Source: Phycicoccus jejuensis (GTDB lineage Bacteria > Actinomycetota > Actinomycetes > Actinomycetales > Dermatophilaceae). Taken from it: DNA of 64,000 nucleotides. Of this stretch, positions 26,415-35,565 are shown piece after piece; within the stretch, counting starts at the first letter, position 1, and every line of letters begins with the position of its first letter. The notes below the pieces were generated by a model. That model saw only the letters and a list, made by a program, of their open reading frames with translations. It was not told the origin of the DNA and did no database searches. Made by a program: the position numbers and the translations under genes. The stretch spans positions 1 through 64,000 of the forward strand of contig NZ_JOEE01000003.1 in assembly GCF_000720925.1 (NCBI RefSeq), in the 5' to 3' direction.

Positions 26415-27020
26415 ATGACGACGCACGACCACTCCCACGACCACCCGCACGACCACGGGTCCGACGCCGGCCCCACGGCCGACGCGAGCGTCCGGGTCGC
26501 CCGCGCCAACGACGCGCCGGCCGTGGGCCGGGTGCAGGCCGACGTCTTCCGCGCGACCTACGCCGGCCGGCTGCCCGACGACGTCATCGCGCTCTTCGAG
26601 CCGGACGCCTTCGCGCGTGCCTGGCGGGCCGGCCTGACCGCCCCGCCCGAGGGCGTGCACCGGCTGCTCGTCGCGTGCGCCGGCCCGCAGGTCGTCGGCG
26701 CCGTCGCGCTGGGGCCGTCGCAGGACCCCGACGCCGAGGGGGCCTGGGGCGAGGTCACGCTCCTCGCCGTGCACCCCGACGCCCGCCGCCAGGGCCACGG
26801 CTCGCGGCTGGTCAACGCCGCCGTCGACCAGCTGCGCCAGGCCGGGGCCGACACCGTCACCGCGTGGCTGCTCGCCGACGACGAGGAGACCCGCGCCTTC
26901 CTCGCGGGCTCGGGGCTGGGCCCCGACGGCGCCTTCCGCGACCGCGTCGTCTCGCCCGACGGCGACACGCTGCGCGAGGTGCGGGTGCTGGCCCGGCTCG
27001 ACGAGCCGGACGGGGGATGA
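26415..27020 (+). CDS. GNAT acetyltransferase with His-rich N terminus
   Basis: The 201-residue protein begins MTTHDHSHDHPHDHG, a His/Asp-rich tail that could bind metal, before a GNAT domain from about residue 27. The acetyl-CoA segment VTLLAVHPDARRQGHGSRLV is a good motif A (RRQGHG), and LLADDEETRAFLAGSG is motif B. The acceptor is unknown. The start lies two bases after the upstream stop, and its own stop overlaps the azlC ATG. Confidence 0.82.
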   Translation: MTTHDHSHDHPHDHGSDAGPTADASVRVARANDAPAVGRVQADVFRATYAGRLPDDVIALFEPDAFARAWRAGLTAPPEGVHRLLVACAGPQVVGAVALGPSQDPDAEGAWGEVTLLAVHPDARRQGHGSRLVNAAVDQLRQAGADTVTAWLLADDEETRAFLAGSGLGPDGAFRDRVVSPDGDTLREVRVLARLDEPDGG

Positions 27021-27763
27021 CGGGCTCCGCGGCGCCGCTCCCCCCGGAGCGGCGGCGCGAGGTGCGGCGCCAGGCCCTGTCGGTCGGCGGCGCCACGGGC
27101 CTCTACGGCGTCTCGTTCGGGGCGCTGTCGGTGGCCTCGGGCCTCGACGTCTGGCAGACGCAGGCGCTCTCGCTCCTGCTGTTTAGCGGCGGGTCGCAGT
27201 TCGCCGTCGTCGGGGTGCTCGGGGCCGGGGGCAGCGGCGTGGCCGCGGTGGCGACGTCGTCGCTGCTCGGTGTCCGCAACGGCCTCTACGCCCTGCAGAC
27301 CTCCCGGTTCCTCGGCGTCGCGGGGCTGCGCCGGCTCGCGGCGGCCCAGCTGACCATCGACGAGTCGACCGCCGTCGGGGTGGCCCAGCCGGAGCGACCG
27401 GCCCAGCGGATCGGGTTCTGGCTCACGGGCATCGCCGTGTTCCTCGGATGGAACCTCATGACCCTCGTCGGCGCGCTCGTCGGCAACGCGCTCGGCGACC
27501 CCCGCACCTACGGGCTCGACGCCGCGGCGGCGGCGGCCTTCGCCGCGCTCCTCTGGCCGCGCCTGCGCAGCGGGGACGCGGCGGCCACCGCGGTGCTCGC
27601 TGTGTTCATCGCCCTCGTCACGAGCCCGCTCCTGCCGCCGGGCGTGCCGGTCATCCTCTCCGTGCTCGCCGCCCTCGCCGTCGGGCTGCGGCGCGGCGGA
27701 CGGCACGAGGGGTCGCCGACGGCCGCCCCCGGTGAGCTCGACGGACGGGACCCGCTGCCGTGA
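27017..27763 (+). CDS. azlC: AzlC family branched-chain amino acid exporter subunit
   Basis: The 248-residue membrane protein has the AzlC pattern: SVGGATGLYGVSFGALSVAS, LLLFSGGSQFAVVG, SSLLGVRNGLYALQ and QLTIDESTAVGVAQ, with about six hydrophobic segments. AzlC and the small AzlD form an exporter of branched-chain amino acids (and analogues such as 4-azaleucine). Both ends overlap their neighbours by stop-start junctions (ATGA with the GNAT, GTGA with azlD), so all are translated from one message. Confidence 0.9.
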   Translation: MTGSAAPLPPERRREVRRQALSVGGATGLYGVSFGALSVASGLDVWQTQALSLLLFSGGSQFAVVGVLGAGGSGVAAVATSSLLGVRNGLYALQTSRFLGVAGLRRLAAAQLTIDESTAVGVAQPERPAQRIGFWLTGIAVFLGWNLMTLVGALVGNALGDPRTYGLDAAAAAAFAALLWPRLRSGDAAATAVLAVFIALVTSPLLPPGVPVILSVLAALAVGLRRGGRHEGSPTAAPGELDGRDPLP

Positions 27764-28074
27764 CGACCTGGACCACCGTGCTGCTCGCCTGCGCCGCGGC
27801 CTACGCGCTCAAGCTCGCCGGCTACCTCGTGCCCGCCCACTGGGTCGAGGGTGAGCGTCGTTCCCGCGTCATCGCCCTGCTGCCCGTCGCGCTGCTCGCC
27901 GCCCTCGTCACCGTCCAGACCGTCGCCGGGGACGCCGGGGCGCTCGTCCTCGACGCCCGCGCCGCGGCCCTCGCGGTGGCCGTCGTCCTGCTCCTCGTGC
28001 GCGCCAACTTCCTCGTCGTCGTCGCCGGGGCGGCCGCCACCGCGGCGCTGCTACGGGCCGTCGGCTGGGCCTGA
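27760..28074 (+). CDS. azlD: AzlD family transporter subunit
   Basis: The 104-residue protein has about four hydrophobic helices and the AzlD features ALKLAGYLVPAHWVE and LLPVALLAALVTVQT. It is the small partner of AzlC. GTG 27760 overlaps the azlC stop. Its 3' end nearly meets that of the convergent nitrate-siroheme operon, with one base between. Confidence 0.88.
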   Translation: MTTWTTVLLACAAAYALKLAGYLVPAHWVEGERRSRVIALLPVALLAALVTVQTVAGDAGALVLDARAAALAVAVVLLLVRANFLVVVAGAAATAALLRAVGWA

Positions 28075-28075
28075 G

Positions 28076-28762
28076 TCAGGCCGTGCGGTAGCGCTCGAGC
28101 ACGACGTCGACCACGCGGTCGTCCGGGAGCAGCGGAGCGGTGACGACGTCGGCGCCGCACCCCTCGAGCCGGCGCTGGAAGAACCCCGGCGCCAGGAGGT
28201 ACGAGACGAGCACGACGCGCTCGGCACCGTCGATGCGCGCCGCCGTCACCGCGCAGGCGGCCGGCGGCCGCGGGCCCGCCGCGTAGCCGAGGCGCACCGG
28301 GCGGCGCAGGCGCTCCCCGAGCCGGCGCGCCGTCTCGGCCGAGGCCTCCTGCGCGTGCTCGTCGCTCGACCCGGCCGGCGCGAGGACGACCACGTCCCGC
28401 GGGCCTGCTCCCCCGGCCTGCTCCACCCGCTCGACGAGGAGGTCGACGAGGCGGTCGTCCGGCCCGAGCGCGGGGGTGACGACGACGTCCGGCCGCCCGA
28501 CGACGGCCTCGGCGAGGTCGACCCGCACGTGGTAGCCGGCGGCGAGCAGCAGCGGGACGACCACCCCGGCGCGCGAGCCGTCGGGCCGCAGCGGCAGCGA
28601 CGCCACGACCTCGTCGACGGCCGGTCCGTGGACGTCGACGTACGCCTCGCGCACCTCGACCCCCGGCAGCCGTGCCGCGACCGCCTCGACCGCCGCCGTG
28701 ACGACCGCGCGGCCGCGCGGGTCACGGGTGCCGTGCCCGCAGACGACGAGGGTCGGTCTCAC
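28076..28762 (-). CDS. cbiX: Sirohydrochlorin chelatase (CbiX/SirB type)
   Basis: The 228-residue protein has two CbiX repeats: TLVVCGHGTRDPRGRAVV and VVLAPAGSSDEHAQEASAET, with metal-binding His in GHGT and in GYHVRVDLAEAV. CbiX/SirB proteins insert iron or cobalt into sirohydrochlorin; here, last in a nirB-containing operon, iron insertion for siroheme is the likely role. GTG 28762 overlaps the hemD stop as GTGA. The fused cysG-like protein upstream may supply a second chelatase activity, so the two could overlap in function. Confidence 0.85.
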   Translation of the reverse strand: MRPTLVVCGHGTRDPRGRAVVTAAVEAVAARLPGVEVREAYVDVHGPAVDEVVASLPLRPDGSRAGVVVPLLLAAGYHVRVDLAEAVVGRPDVVVTPALGPDDRLVDLLVERVEQAGGAGPRDVVVLAPAGSSDEHAQEASAETARRLGERLRRPVRLGYAAGPRPPAACAVTAARIDGAERVVLVSYLLAPGFFQRRLEGCGADVVTAPLLPDDRVVDVVLERYRTA

Positions 28763-29907
28763 GAGGCCTCGGGCGTCGCCAGGGCGAGGGCGTACCCGCG
28801 CTTGACGACCGTGCGCACGAGGTCCTTGCAGCCACAGGCCTCTCGGACGCGGGCGATCGCCGCGTCGACCGCGTGCCCGTCGCTCGACCCGCCGGGCAGC
28901 AACCGCTGGAGCCGCTCCCGCGGGACCACCGCGCCACCGGCCGCCGCGAGGTCGGCGAGGAGGGCCACGCCGGCCGGCCCCAGGGGGAGCGCCCGGCCGT
29001 CGAGGACCGCGACCCGGGCCCGCACCGCGAGGGAGCCGGCCACCGTCTCGAGCGCCGGTTGGTCGGCGTAGTGCGTCACGAGCTCGCGGACGAGCGCACC
29101 GAGCCGCCACCGGCTCGGGACGAGTGGGGCCAGCCCGGCGTCGACGAGGGGTGCGGCGGTCACCGGCCCGACGGTGGCGAGCACCAGCCGGCCGGCGTGG
29201 TTGCGCCGGTGGATCTCGTGCAGCGAGTGCTCCGTCCCCGCGGCCAGCCACGCGAGCACCCCCGGGGCGGAGGTGAACACGACCGCGTCCACGAGCCCCG
29301 CAGCGGTGCGCTCGACGGAGTCGGCGAGCACCTCGGGGTCGGCCGGACCCCAGCTGTAGACGACGACCGAGGTGACCTCCGCGCCCGCCTGGACAAACGC
29401 CTCGTCGAGCCCATCGGCGCCGCTCCCGTGGTGCTGCACGGCGATGCGCAGCCCTTCGACCCCCTCGGCGAGGAGGAACGTCCGGATCTCCTGCGCCGTC
29501 TCCGACGTGGCGACCCAGTCCGCCGTCAGCCCGGCGGCCTCGATGGCGCCGCGCGCCTTGGGACCGCGGGCGATGAGGCGGGCGGCCCCGAGGACGTCGA
29601 GGAGGTCCTCGGCGAGCCCGGCCGCGTCGGCGGCCTCCACCCAGCCGCGGAAGCCGATGCCCGTCGTCGCGACGACGACGTCCGGCGGGTTCTCGAGGAC
29701 CTCCCGCGTGCGGTCGACGAGGCTGAGGTCGTCGAGGTGCGGCACGACCTCGAGGGCCGGCGCGTGCTCGACGGTCGCCCCTCGGCGCTCGAGCGCAGCC
29801 GCGAGCTCCTTGAACCGTCGGTCGGCGGTGACCGCGACAGTGCACCCGACCAGCACCGGCCCCCCGGCCTGCAGCGAGCGCACGCGCCCGGCTGCCGCGT
29901 CAGTCAT
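28759..29907 (-). CDS. hemD: Uroporphyrinogen-III synthase with C-terminal winged-helix domain
   Basis: The 382-residue protein has a HemD fold at about residues 15-265 (TVAVTADRRFKELAAALERR, VVATTGIGFRGWVEAADAAG, VVFTSAPGVLAWL, VGPVTAAPLVDAG). From about 285 to the end a winged-helix domain of the OmpR/PhoB trans_reg_C type follows (REACGCKDLVRTVVKRGYAL). HemD cyclises hydroxymethylbilane to uroporphyrinogen III. The same HemD-wHTH fusion is known near nitrite reductase genes in mycobacteria (Rv0260c). ATG 29907 is chosen; GTG 29913 is possible. Both overlap the cysG-like stop. Confidence 0.85.
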   Translation of the reverse strand: MTDAAAGRVRSLQAGGPVLVGCTVAVTADRRFKELAAALERRGATVEHAPALEVVPHLDDLSLVDRTREVLENPPDVVVATTGIGFRGWVEAADAAGLAEDLLDVLGAARLIARGPKARGAIEAAGLTADWVATSETAQEIRTFLLAEGVEGLRIAVQHHGSGADGLDEAFVQAGAEVTSVVVYSWGPADPEVLADSVERTAAGLVDAVVFTSAPGVLAWLAAGTEHSLHEIHRRNHAGRLVLATVGPVTAAPLVDAGLAPLVPSRWRLGALVRELVTHYADQPALETVAGSLAVRARVAVLDGRALPLGPAGVALLADLAAAGGAVVPRERLQRLLPGGSSDGHAVDAAIARVREACGCKDLVRTVVKRGYALALATPEAS

Positions 29908-31129
29908 CGCCACCCCCGTCCGTCGCGCAGACCGGGTCGTCGAGGAACCCCTCGGCCGCGACCCGCCCCATGACGATGACCGCCGGCGGCCGCACCCGCT
30001 CGCGCTCGGCGACCACGGGCGCCGTGCGCAGGGTCGCCCGCGTCACCCGCTGCGCGTGGGTCGAGCCCGACTCGATGATCGCGACCGGCAGCCCTGGGTC
30101 GACACCCGCCGAGGTCGCCGCCTCGCAGATGGCAGACAGAGCCGAGACGGCCATGAGCAGCACCACGGTGGCTCCGGCGCCGAGCGCGGCGAGGGTCGCG
30201 TCGTCGGCCCCGACGTGGCCGGAGCTGACGTGGACCGAGGTCGAGACGCCGCGCTGGGTCACCGGGATGCCGGCGAGCGCCGGCACCGAGAACGCCGAGG
30301 TGATGCCGGGGACGACCGAGACCTCCACCCCGGCGAGCCGGCAGGCGTGCATCTCCTCGCCGCCCCGGCCGAAGACGTAGGGGTCGCCGCCCTTGAACCG
30401 CACGACGGTGAGCCCGCGCAGGGCCCGGTCGACGAGGAGGGCGTTGATCTCGGCCTGCGGCACCGGGTGGTTGGTCGGGCTCTTGCCGACGTTGACCACC
30501 TCCACGTCGGGCGGCAGCCGGTCGAGCAGCGGGGTCGCGCCCAGCCGGTCGGTGACGACGACGTCGGCCGTCATCAGGGCCTCGAGCCCGGCGAGCGGGA
30601 CGAGGCCGGGGTCCCCGGGGCCGCTGCCGACGAGCACGACCCGTCCGCGCCGGACGCGGCGCCGGCGCAGGTCGACCTCTCCGCCGGCCACGTGTGCGGC
30701 GAGCTGGTCGCGCACCACGGCGGCCCGCCGGGGGTCGGCGTCCCCGACGGACACGACACCGAGGGCGAGGTCGCCGTGGGTGCTGGAGGCCGCCATCCGG
30801 GCGCTGCCGTCGCGCCGGTCCGAGGCGTTGACGCACCAGGTGCGACGTGCCCGGGCCCAGGCCGCGACCTGCCCGTTGACGGCCGGGTCGGCGGTGGCGG
30901 CGACCACGAACCAGACGTCGTCGAGGTCCGCCTCCTCGACAGGTCGCACGAACAGCTCGGCGTCGCCGTGGCTCGCGACGCGTCGGGCGTCGTCGGAGGG
31001 GCTGGGGTCGACGAGGACGACGTGCGCGGCGTCGTCGAGGAGGCGCCGTGCCCGGCGCATGCCGACGGCACCGGCGCCGACGACGAGCACGCGGCGTCCG
31101 GCCAGGTCGAGGCCGACGAGGGTGGTCAC
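29900..31129 (-). CDS. CysG-like bifunctional siroheme synthase (precorrin-2 dehydrogenase + SUMT)
   Basis: The 409-residue protein joins an N-terminal Rossmann domain (residues 1-150: GRRVLVVGAGAVGMRRARRL, WFVVAATADPAVN, WCVNASDR), typical of precorrin-2 dehydrogenase/ferrochelatase, to a uroporphyrinogen-III C-methyltransferase (VVLVGSGPGDPGLVPLAG, RLGATPLLDRLP, VRFKGGDPYVFGRGGEE, VVPGITSAFSVPALAGIP). This is the domain order of CysG. It makes sirohydrochlorin and possibly siroheme, the prosthetic group of NirB. GTG 31129 begins seven bases after the nirD stop. Confidence 0.9.
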   Translation of the reverse strand: MTTLVGLDLAGRRVLVVGAGAVGMRRARRLLDDAAHVVLVDPSPSDDARRVASHGDAELFVRPVEEADLDDVWFVVAATADPAVNGQVAAWARARRTWCVNASDRRDGSARMAASSTHGDLALGVVSVGDADPRRAAVVRDQLAAHVAGGEVDLRRRRVRRGRVVLVGSGPGDPGLVPLAGLEALMTADVVVTDRLGATPLLDRLPPDVEVVNVGKSPTNHPVPQAEINALLVDRALRGLTVVRFKGGDPYVFGRGGEEMHACRLAGVEVSVVPGITSAFSVPALAGIPVTQRGVSTSVHVSSGHVGADDATLAALGAGATVVLLMAVSALSAICEAATSAGVDPGLPVAIIESGSTHAQRVTRATLRTAPVVAERERVRPPAVIVMGRVAAEGFLDDPVCATDGGGDD

Positions 31130-31136
31130 GGGCGCG

Positions 31137-31511
31137 TCACGCCGCCGGAAGGTGGATGGTCACGCGTCCATGGTCGACGGTCACGGTGTAGGTCGCCAAG
31201 TCGGGTCCACGTCCCGGCAGCGGCGTGCGGTCGAGCGCGTCGAGGCAGCGGCCGTCCTCGAGAGAGAAGACCTGCTTGTGGACCGGCGAGGCGACGGTCG
31301 CCACCTCCCCCCGTGAGCCGGTGATCCCGCGCGACATCACGGCCGCGCCCGAGAAGGGGCAGACGTTGTCCACGGCGAAGACGCGGCCGTCACCGAGCAG
31401 GAAGACCGCGACCTGCCGGTCGCCGACGAGGGCGGCGGCACCGAGCTCGGGGGTCAGCTGCCCGACGTCGCACACGGCGAGGCGGGTCGGGCGGTCGGCG
31501 ATCGCGGTCAC
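31137..31511 (-). CDS. nirD: Nitrite reductase small subunit
   Basis: The 124-residue protein has the Rieske-like NirD fold (VAVFLLGDGRVFAVDNVCPF, VASPVHKQVFSLEDGRC). The CxH...CxxH ligand set of true Rieske proteins is not complete, since the two places read CPF and SPVH, which is normal for NirD and means no 2Fe-2S cluster is expected. It assembles with NirB in NADH-dependent nitrite reduction to ammonium. GTG 31511 overlaps the nirB stop as GTGA. Confidence 0.92.
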   Translation of the reverse strand: MTAIADRPTRLAVCDVGQLTPELGAAALVGDRQVAVFLLGDGRVFAVDNVCPFSGAAVMSRGITGSRGEVATVASPVHKQVFSLEDGRCLDALDRTPLPGRGPDLATYTVTVDHGRVTIHLPAA

Positions 31512-34090
31512 GGGCGGACCTCCAGGGTGGTCGAGGCGATGAGGACGGGGCCGGGGGTGGCGAGGCCGGCGGCCCGCTCGGCCTCGGTGGCCGGGCGGCG
31601 CTGGCCACGCTCGGCCACGTAGGCCAGAGTGGGGTCAGCGGTGTCGGGGGCGTTGAGGAACGAGGAGAACTGCCGCAGCCGCACGGGGTCGCGCAGCACT
31701 GCGGCCCACTCGTCCTCGTAGGCCTCGACGTGGCGGGCCATCTGCTCGTCGAGGTCGGCACCGATCCCCAGGACGTCGTCGACGACGATCTCGCGGATCC
31801 GGTCGAGCCCGCCCTCGTGGTCCTCCTGCCAGGGCGCCGTCCGTTGCAGCCGGTCCGCGGTGCGGACGTAGTACATGAGGTACCGGTCGACGACGCGCAC
31901 GGCGGTGTCGGTGTCGACGTCCTCGACGAACAGCTGGGCGTGCCGGGGGGTGAACCCCCCGTTGCCGCCGACGTAGACGTTCCAGCCGTTCTCGGTGGCG
32001 ATGAGGCCCACGTCCTTGCCCCGGGCCTCGGCGCACTCGCGCGCGCACCCGGAGACGCCGAGCTTGATCTTGTGCGGGCTGCGCAGCCCGCGGTAGCGCA
32101 GCTCGAGCATCACGGCCATCCCGACCGAGTCCTGCACGCCGAAGCGGCACCAGGAGGACCCGACGCACGACTTCACCGTGCGCAAGGCCTTGCCGTAGGC
32201 GTGCCCGGACTCCATCCCACCGTCGACGAGGCGCTGCCAGATGGCCGGGAGCTGCTCGAGGCGGGCCCCGAAGAGGTCGATCCGCTGGCCGCCGGTGATC
32301 TTGGTGTACAGGCCGAAGTCACGCGCGACCTCGCCGATGAGGACGAGCTGCTCGGGCAGGATCTCCCCACCCGGCACCCGCGGCACCACCGAGTAGGTCC
32401 CGTCCTTCTGGAGGTTGGCCATCACGCGGTCGTTGGTGTCCTGCAGGGCGGCCCGGTCCTCGCCGAGCACGTGCTCGTCGTAGAGGCTGGCCAGGATGGA
32501 GGCGACGGCCGGCTTGCAGATGTCGCAGCCACGCCCGGAGCCGAACCGCTGCACGATCTCGCTCCAGCGACGCAGCCCGCTGACCATGACGGCGTTGAAC
32601 AGCTCGGCCCGGGCCATCGCGAAGTGCTCGCACATCGCCGAGGACACGGCCAGGCCCGCCCTGGCCAACTCCACCGACATCAGCTTCTTGACGAGTGGGA
32701 CGCAGGAGCCGCACGAGGTGCCGGCCCGGGTGCAGGTCTTGACCGCCGGCAGGTCGTGGCACCCCTCCATGACCGAGGCCCGGACCGTCCCGGCCGTCAC
32801 GCCGTTGCAGGAGCACACCTGGGCGGCGTCCGGCAGCTCGGTCTGCGGGCGGGCGCCGGCGCCCTCGGGGTAGAGCCAGACCCCCGGGTCGGCGCCCAGT
32901 TCGGCACCGACCATGGGGCGCAGCGAGGCGTAGGCCGAGGCGTCCCCGACGAGGATGCCGCCGAGCAGCACCCGCGCGTCGTCGGACAGGACGAGCTTCT
33001 TGTACGTCCCGGCGACCGGGTCGGAGTGGACGATCTCCAGCGCCCCGGGGGCCTGGGCGAAGGCGTCCCCGAAGGAGGCCACGTCGACGCCGAGCAGCTT
33101 GAGCTTGGTCGACAGGTCCGCGCCGGGGAAGGTCGCCTCCCCACCGAGCAACCGGTCCACGGCGATCTCGGCCATCGTGTAGCCCGGCGCGACGAGGCCC
33201 AGGCAGCGGCCCTCGATGCAGGCCACCTCGCCGACCGCGAAGACCCGCTCGTCCGCGGTTTGGCAGCCCTCGTCGACGAGCACCCCACCGCGCGGGCCGA
33301 CGGCGAGCCCGGCGGGCGCCGCGAGCTCGTCGCGAGGCCGGACCCCGGTGGCGACCACGACGACGTCGACCGGGACCGCGGTGTCGTCGCCGGTCAGCCG
33401 CAGGCCGCCGACCGTGCCGTCCTCGGCCGCCTCGAGCGACTCGCTGGCCGCCCCGGTGCGGACGCTCACCCCCACCGTCTCGATGATCCGGCGCAGCGCC
33501 TCGCCGCCACCCTCGTCGACCTGGAGGGCCATCAGTCGCGGGGCGAACTCGACGACGGTCGTCTCGACCTCGAGGCTGGTCAGCGCACCCGCCGCCTCCA
33601 GACCGAGGAGCCCTCCGCCGACCACCGCCCCGCGGACCGGACGTCCGAGGACCGCGGAGCGGGCGTGCACCCAGTCGCGCAGGGCCACGACGTCCTCGAC
33701 CGTGCGGTAGACGAAGACGCCCGGCAGGTCGGCACCCGGCAGCGGCGGCACCCAGGCGTAGGAGCCGGTGGCCAGCACGAGGTGGTCGTACCCGAGCGTC
33801 TCACCGGATGCCAGGGTCACGGTGCGGGCTGCGCGGTCGAGTGCGCCCACACCCGCTCCGAGCCGCAGCGTGACCAGGGGGTGCTCCCACAGGGACGGGT
33901 CGCCCAGGGCGAGGTCCTCCGGCGGCGTGCCCGAGAAGAAGGCCGAGAGCCCGACCCGGTCGTACGGGGCGCGCTCCTCCTCGGCCAGGACGGTGACGGC
34001 GAAGGCCCCCGCGGTGTCGCGGGCCCGCAGGGCCTCGACGAACCGGTGGGCGACCATCCCCCCACCGACGACGACGACGTGCTCGGTCAT
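31508..34090 (-). CDS. nirB: NADH-dependent nitrite reductase large subunit
   Basis: The 860-residue protein has an FAD/NADH oxidoreductase part (VVVGGGMVAHRFVEAL, VVGGGLLGLEAAGALTS, ERVFAVGEVACIEG), then BFD-like 2Fe-2S cysteines (QVCSCNGVTAGTV, CTRAGTSCGSC). The siroheme-4Fe-4S domain has CVGSSWCRFG near 640 and SGCARECAEARGKDVGLIAT near 680. It reduces nitrite to ammonium with six electrons. ATG 34090 overlaps the stop of the upstream flavoprotein as ATGA. Full length; all four cluster cysteines are present. Confidence 0.95.
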   Translation of the reverse strand: MTEHVVVVGGGMVAHRFVEALRARDTAGAFAVTVLAEEERAPYDRVGLSAFFSGTPPEDLALGDPSLWEHPLVTLRLGAGVGALDRAARTVTLASGETLGYDHLVLATGSYAWVPPLPGADLPGVFVYRTVEDVVALRDWVHARSAVLGRPVRGAVVGGGLLGLEAAGALTSLEVETTVVEFAPRLMALQVDEGGGEALRRIIETVGVSVRTGAASESLEAAEDGTVGGLRLTGDDTAVPVDVVVVATGVRPRDELAAPAGLAVGPRGGVLVDEGCQTADERVFAVGEVACIEGRCLGLVAPGYTMAEIAVDRLLGGEATFPGADLSTKLKLLGVDVASFGDAFAQAPGALEIVHSDPVAGTYKKLVLSDDARVLLGGILVGDASAYASLRPMVGAELGADPGVWLYPEGAGARPQTELPDAAQVCSCNGVTAGTVRASVMEGCHDLPAVKTCTRAGTSCGSCVPLVKKLMSVELARAGLAVSSAMCEHFAMARAELFNAVMVSGLRRWSEIVQRFGSGRGCDICKPAVASILASLYDEHVLGEDRAALQDTNDRVMANLQKDGTYSVVPRVPGGEILPEQLVLIGEVARDFGLYTKITGGQRIDLFGARLEQLPAIWQRLVDGGMESGHAYGKALRTVKSCVGSSWCRFGVQDSVGMAVMLELRYRGLRSPHKIKLGVSGCARECAEARGKDVGLIATENGWNVYVGGNGGFTPRHAQLFVEDVDTDTAVRVVDRYLMYYVRTADRLQRTAPWQEDHEGGLDRIREIVVDDVLGIGADLDEQMARHVEAYEDEWAAVLRDPVRLRQFSSFLNAPDTADPTLAYVAERGQRRPATEAERAAGLATPGPVLIASTTLEVRP

Positions 34091-35565
34091 GACTGGCTCC
34101 TCACGAGGTCGGGGTGTGTCTGCTGGCTGCCCTGCTCGGATGCCGTCGCGGCGACCAGCGCCTCGACGGTGCTGCGGCAGTCGCCGCAGCCGGTGCTCGC
34201 CCGGGTCCGGCGCGAGACCTCGACGGCGGTGCGGCAACCGCCGTGGACGGCGGCCCGGACGGCCCCGGCGCTCACGCTGTTGCACGAGCACACCCGGTCG
34301 CCGTCCTCGAGGTCGGCCGGTGCCCGGCTGACGACCCCGGGGCCGCCGCCGGCGAGGGCGCGGACCATGAGCAGCGCGGGGTCCTCCGGCACGGGCATCG
34401 AGCGGGTGTAGAGCGCCGAGAGGGTCGCCCCGACCTCGGCGTCGCCGAGGCAGGTCGCGCCGACGAGCAGCCCCCCGGCGACGACGACCTCGACGTAGCG
34501 GCCGCGCTCGGGGTCCTTGAGGGACAGCACGCGGTAGCGCGGGTCCTCGCGGTCGAAGTCACCGGACAGGCCCATGCTCACCATCGACAGGCCGACCGCC
34601 TTGACGCGCACGACGTCCGTGGTGCCGTCGGCGCCCGGGCCGCCGTCCGCCCGACTGAGCCGGGCGACGAGCCGCCGGGCCTGCTCCCAACCCTGGGCGA
34701 CCAGCCCGCGCCCGCCCTCGGGCGGCTGGGCGCAGTCGCCGACGGCGAACACCGCCGGGTCGTCGGGGCTGCACAGGTCCTCACCCACGACGACGCCCCG
34801 GTCGCAGGTGAGTCCGGCGCGGCGCGCCAGGACCGTCTCCGGGCTGGTGCCGCAGCACATCACGAAGAGGTCCGCGGCGGCCTCGAGGCCGTCCCCGAAG
34901 CGCACCCCGGACAGGCGGTCGCGGCGGGTGAGGACGCCGGCGACGGAGGCCCCGACGTGGGTCGTGATGCCGAGGCGCCCGAGGCTGCCCACGGCGACCT
35001 GCGCCGCCTCCCACCCGAGCTGTCGCTCCATGAGCCGCTGGCCGAGGTGGACCACGCGCACCGAGAGGCCGCGCGCGGCGAGCCCGGTCGCGACCTCGAT
35101 GCCGAGGACCCCCGCGCCGAGGACGACGGCCCTCCGGGCGCCCACCGCCTGGTCGACGATGCCCGTGGCGTCGGCCAGGTCCTTGAGCACGTGGACGCCC
35201 GGGACCAGTCCGCGGTCGTCCGCGACGCCCTGGATGGCCGGGACGCGCGCTGCCGACCCGGTGGCCAGCACGAGGACGTCGTACGCGTGGTCGTGGCCCG
35301 TCGCGTCCCGCACCGTCCGGGCCTGCCGGTCGATGTCCACCGCCGCGACACCGGTGAGGACCCGAAGTCGCGGGTGGGCCGGCCCGGCCATCGCGAGCAG
35401 GGCCGGGTCGGTCGAGCCCGCGACGACGCCCGAGAGCAGCACCCGGTTGTACGCGGGGACGGGCTCCTTGCCGAGCACGGTGACCTCGGCGCCGGGGTCG
35501 GCGGCCACGAGCTCCTCGGCGAACCGGGAGCCCACCATGCCGTGGCCGATGACGACGACCCTCAT
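34087..35565 (-). CDS. FAD-dependent oxidoreductase with C-terminal BFD-like 2Fe-2S domain
   Basis: The 492-residue protein resembles the N-terminal half of NirB: VVVIGHGMVGSRFAEELVAA, AYNRVLLSGVVAG, VVLGAGVLGIEVATGLAARG, PAVFAVGDCAQ. It ends in a BFD-like cysteine set (CSCNSVSAG and STGCGDC). In actinobacterial and cyanobacterial-type assimilatory systems such a protein passes electrons from NAD(P)H to the nitrate reductase catalytic subunit, whose gene is next to it; that role is inferred from position and domains. ATG 35565 is preceded by GAGGAGG and overlaps the nitrate reductase stop. Confidence 0.85.
   Translation of the reverse strand: MRVVVIGHGMVGSRFAEELVAADPGAEVTVLGKEPVPAYNRVLLSGVVAGSTDPALLAMAGPAHPRLRVLTGVAAVDIDRQARTVRDATGHDHAYDVLVLATGSAARVPAIQGVADDRGLVPGVHVLKDLADATGIVDQAVGARRAVVLGAGVLGIEVATGLAARGLSVRVVHLGQRLMERQLGWEAAQVAVGSLGRLGITTHVGASVAGVLTRRDRLSGVRFGDGLEAAADLFVMCCGTSPETVLARRAGLTCDRGVVVGEDLCSPDDPAVFAVGDCAQPPEGGRGLVAQGWEQARRLVARLSRADGGPGADGTTDVVRVKAVGLSMVSMGLSGDFDREDPRYRVLSLKDPERGRYVEVVVAGGLLVGATCLGDAEVGATLSALYTRSMPVPEDPALLMVRALAGGGPGVVSRAPADLEDGDRVCSCNSVSAGAVRAAVHGGCRTAVEVSRRTRASTGCGDCRSTVEALVAATASEQGSQQTHPDLVRSQS

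Noticed and set aside
31137..31511. NirD read as a true Rieske iron-sulfur protein.
   Set aside because: Only one Cys and one His of the four Rieske ligands are present, as in other NirD proteins.
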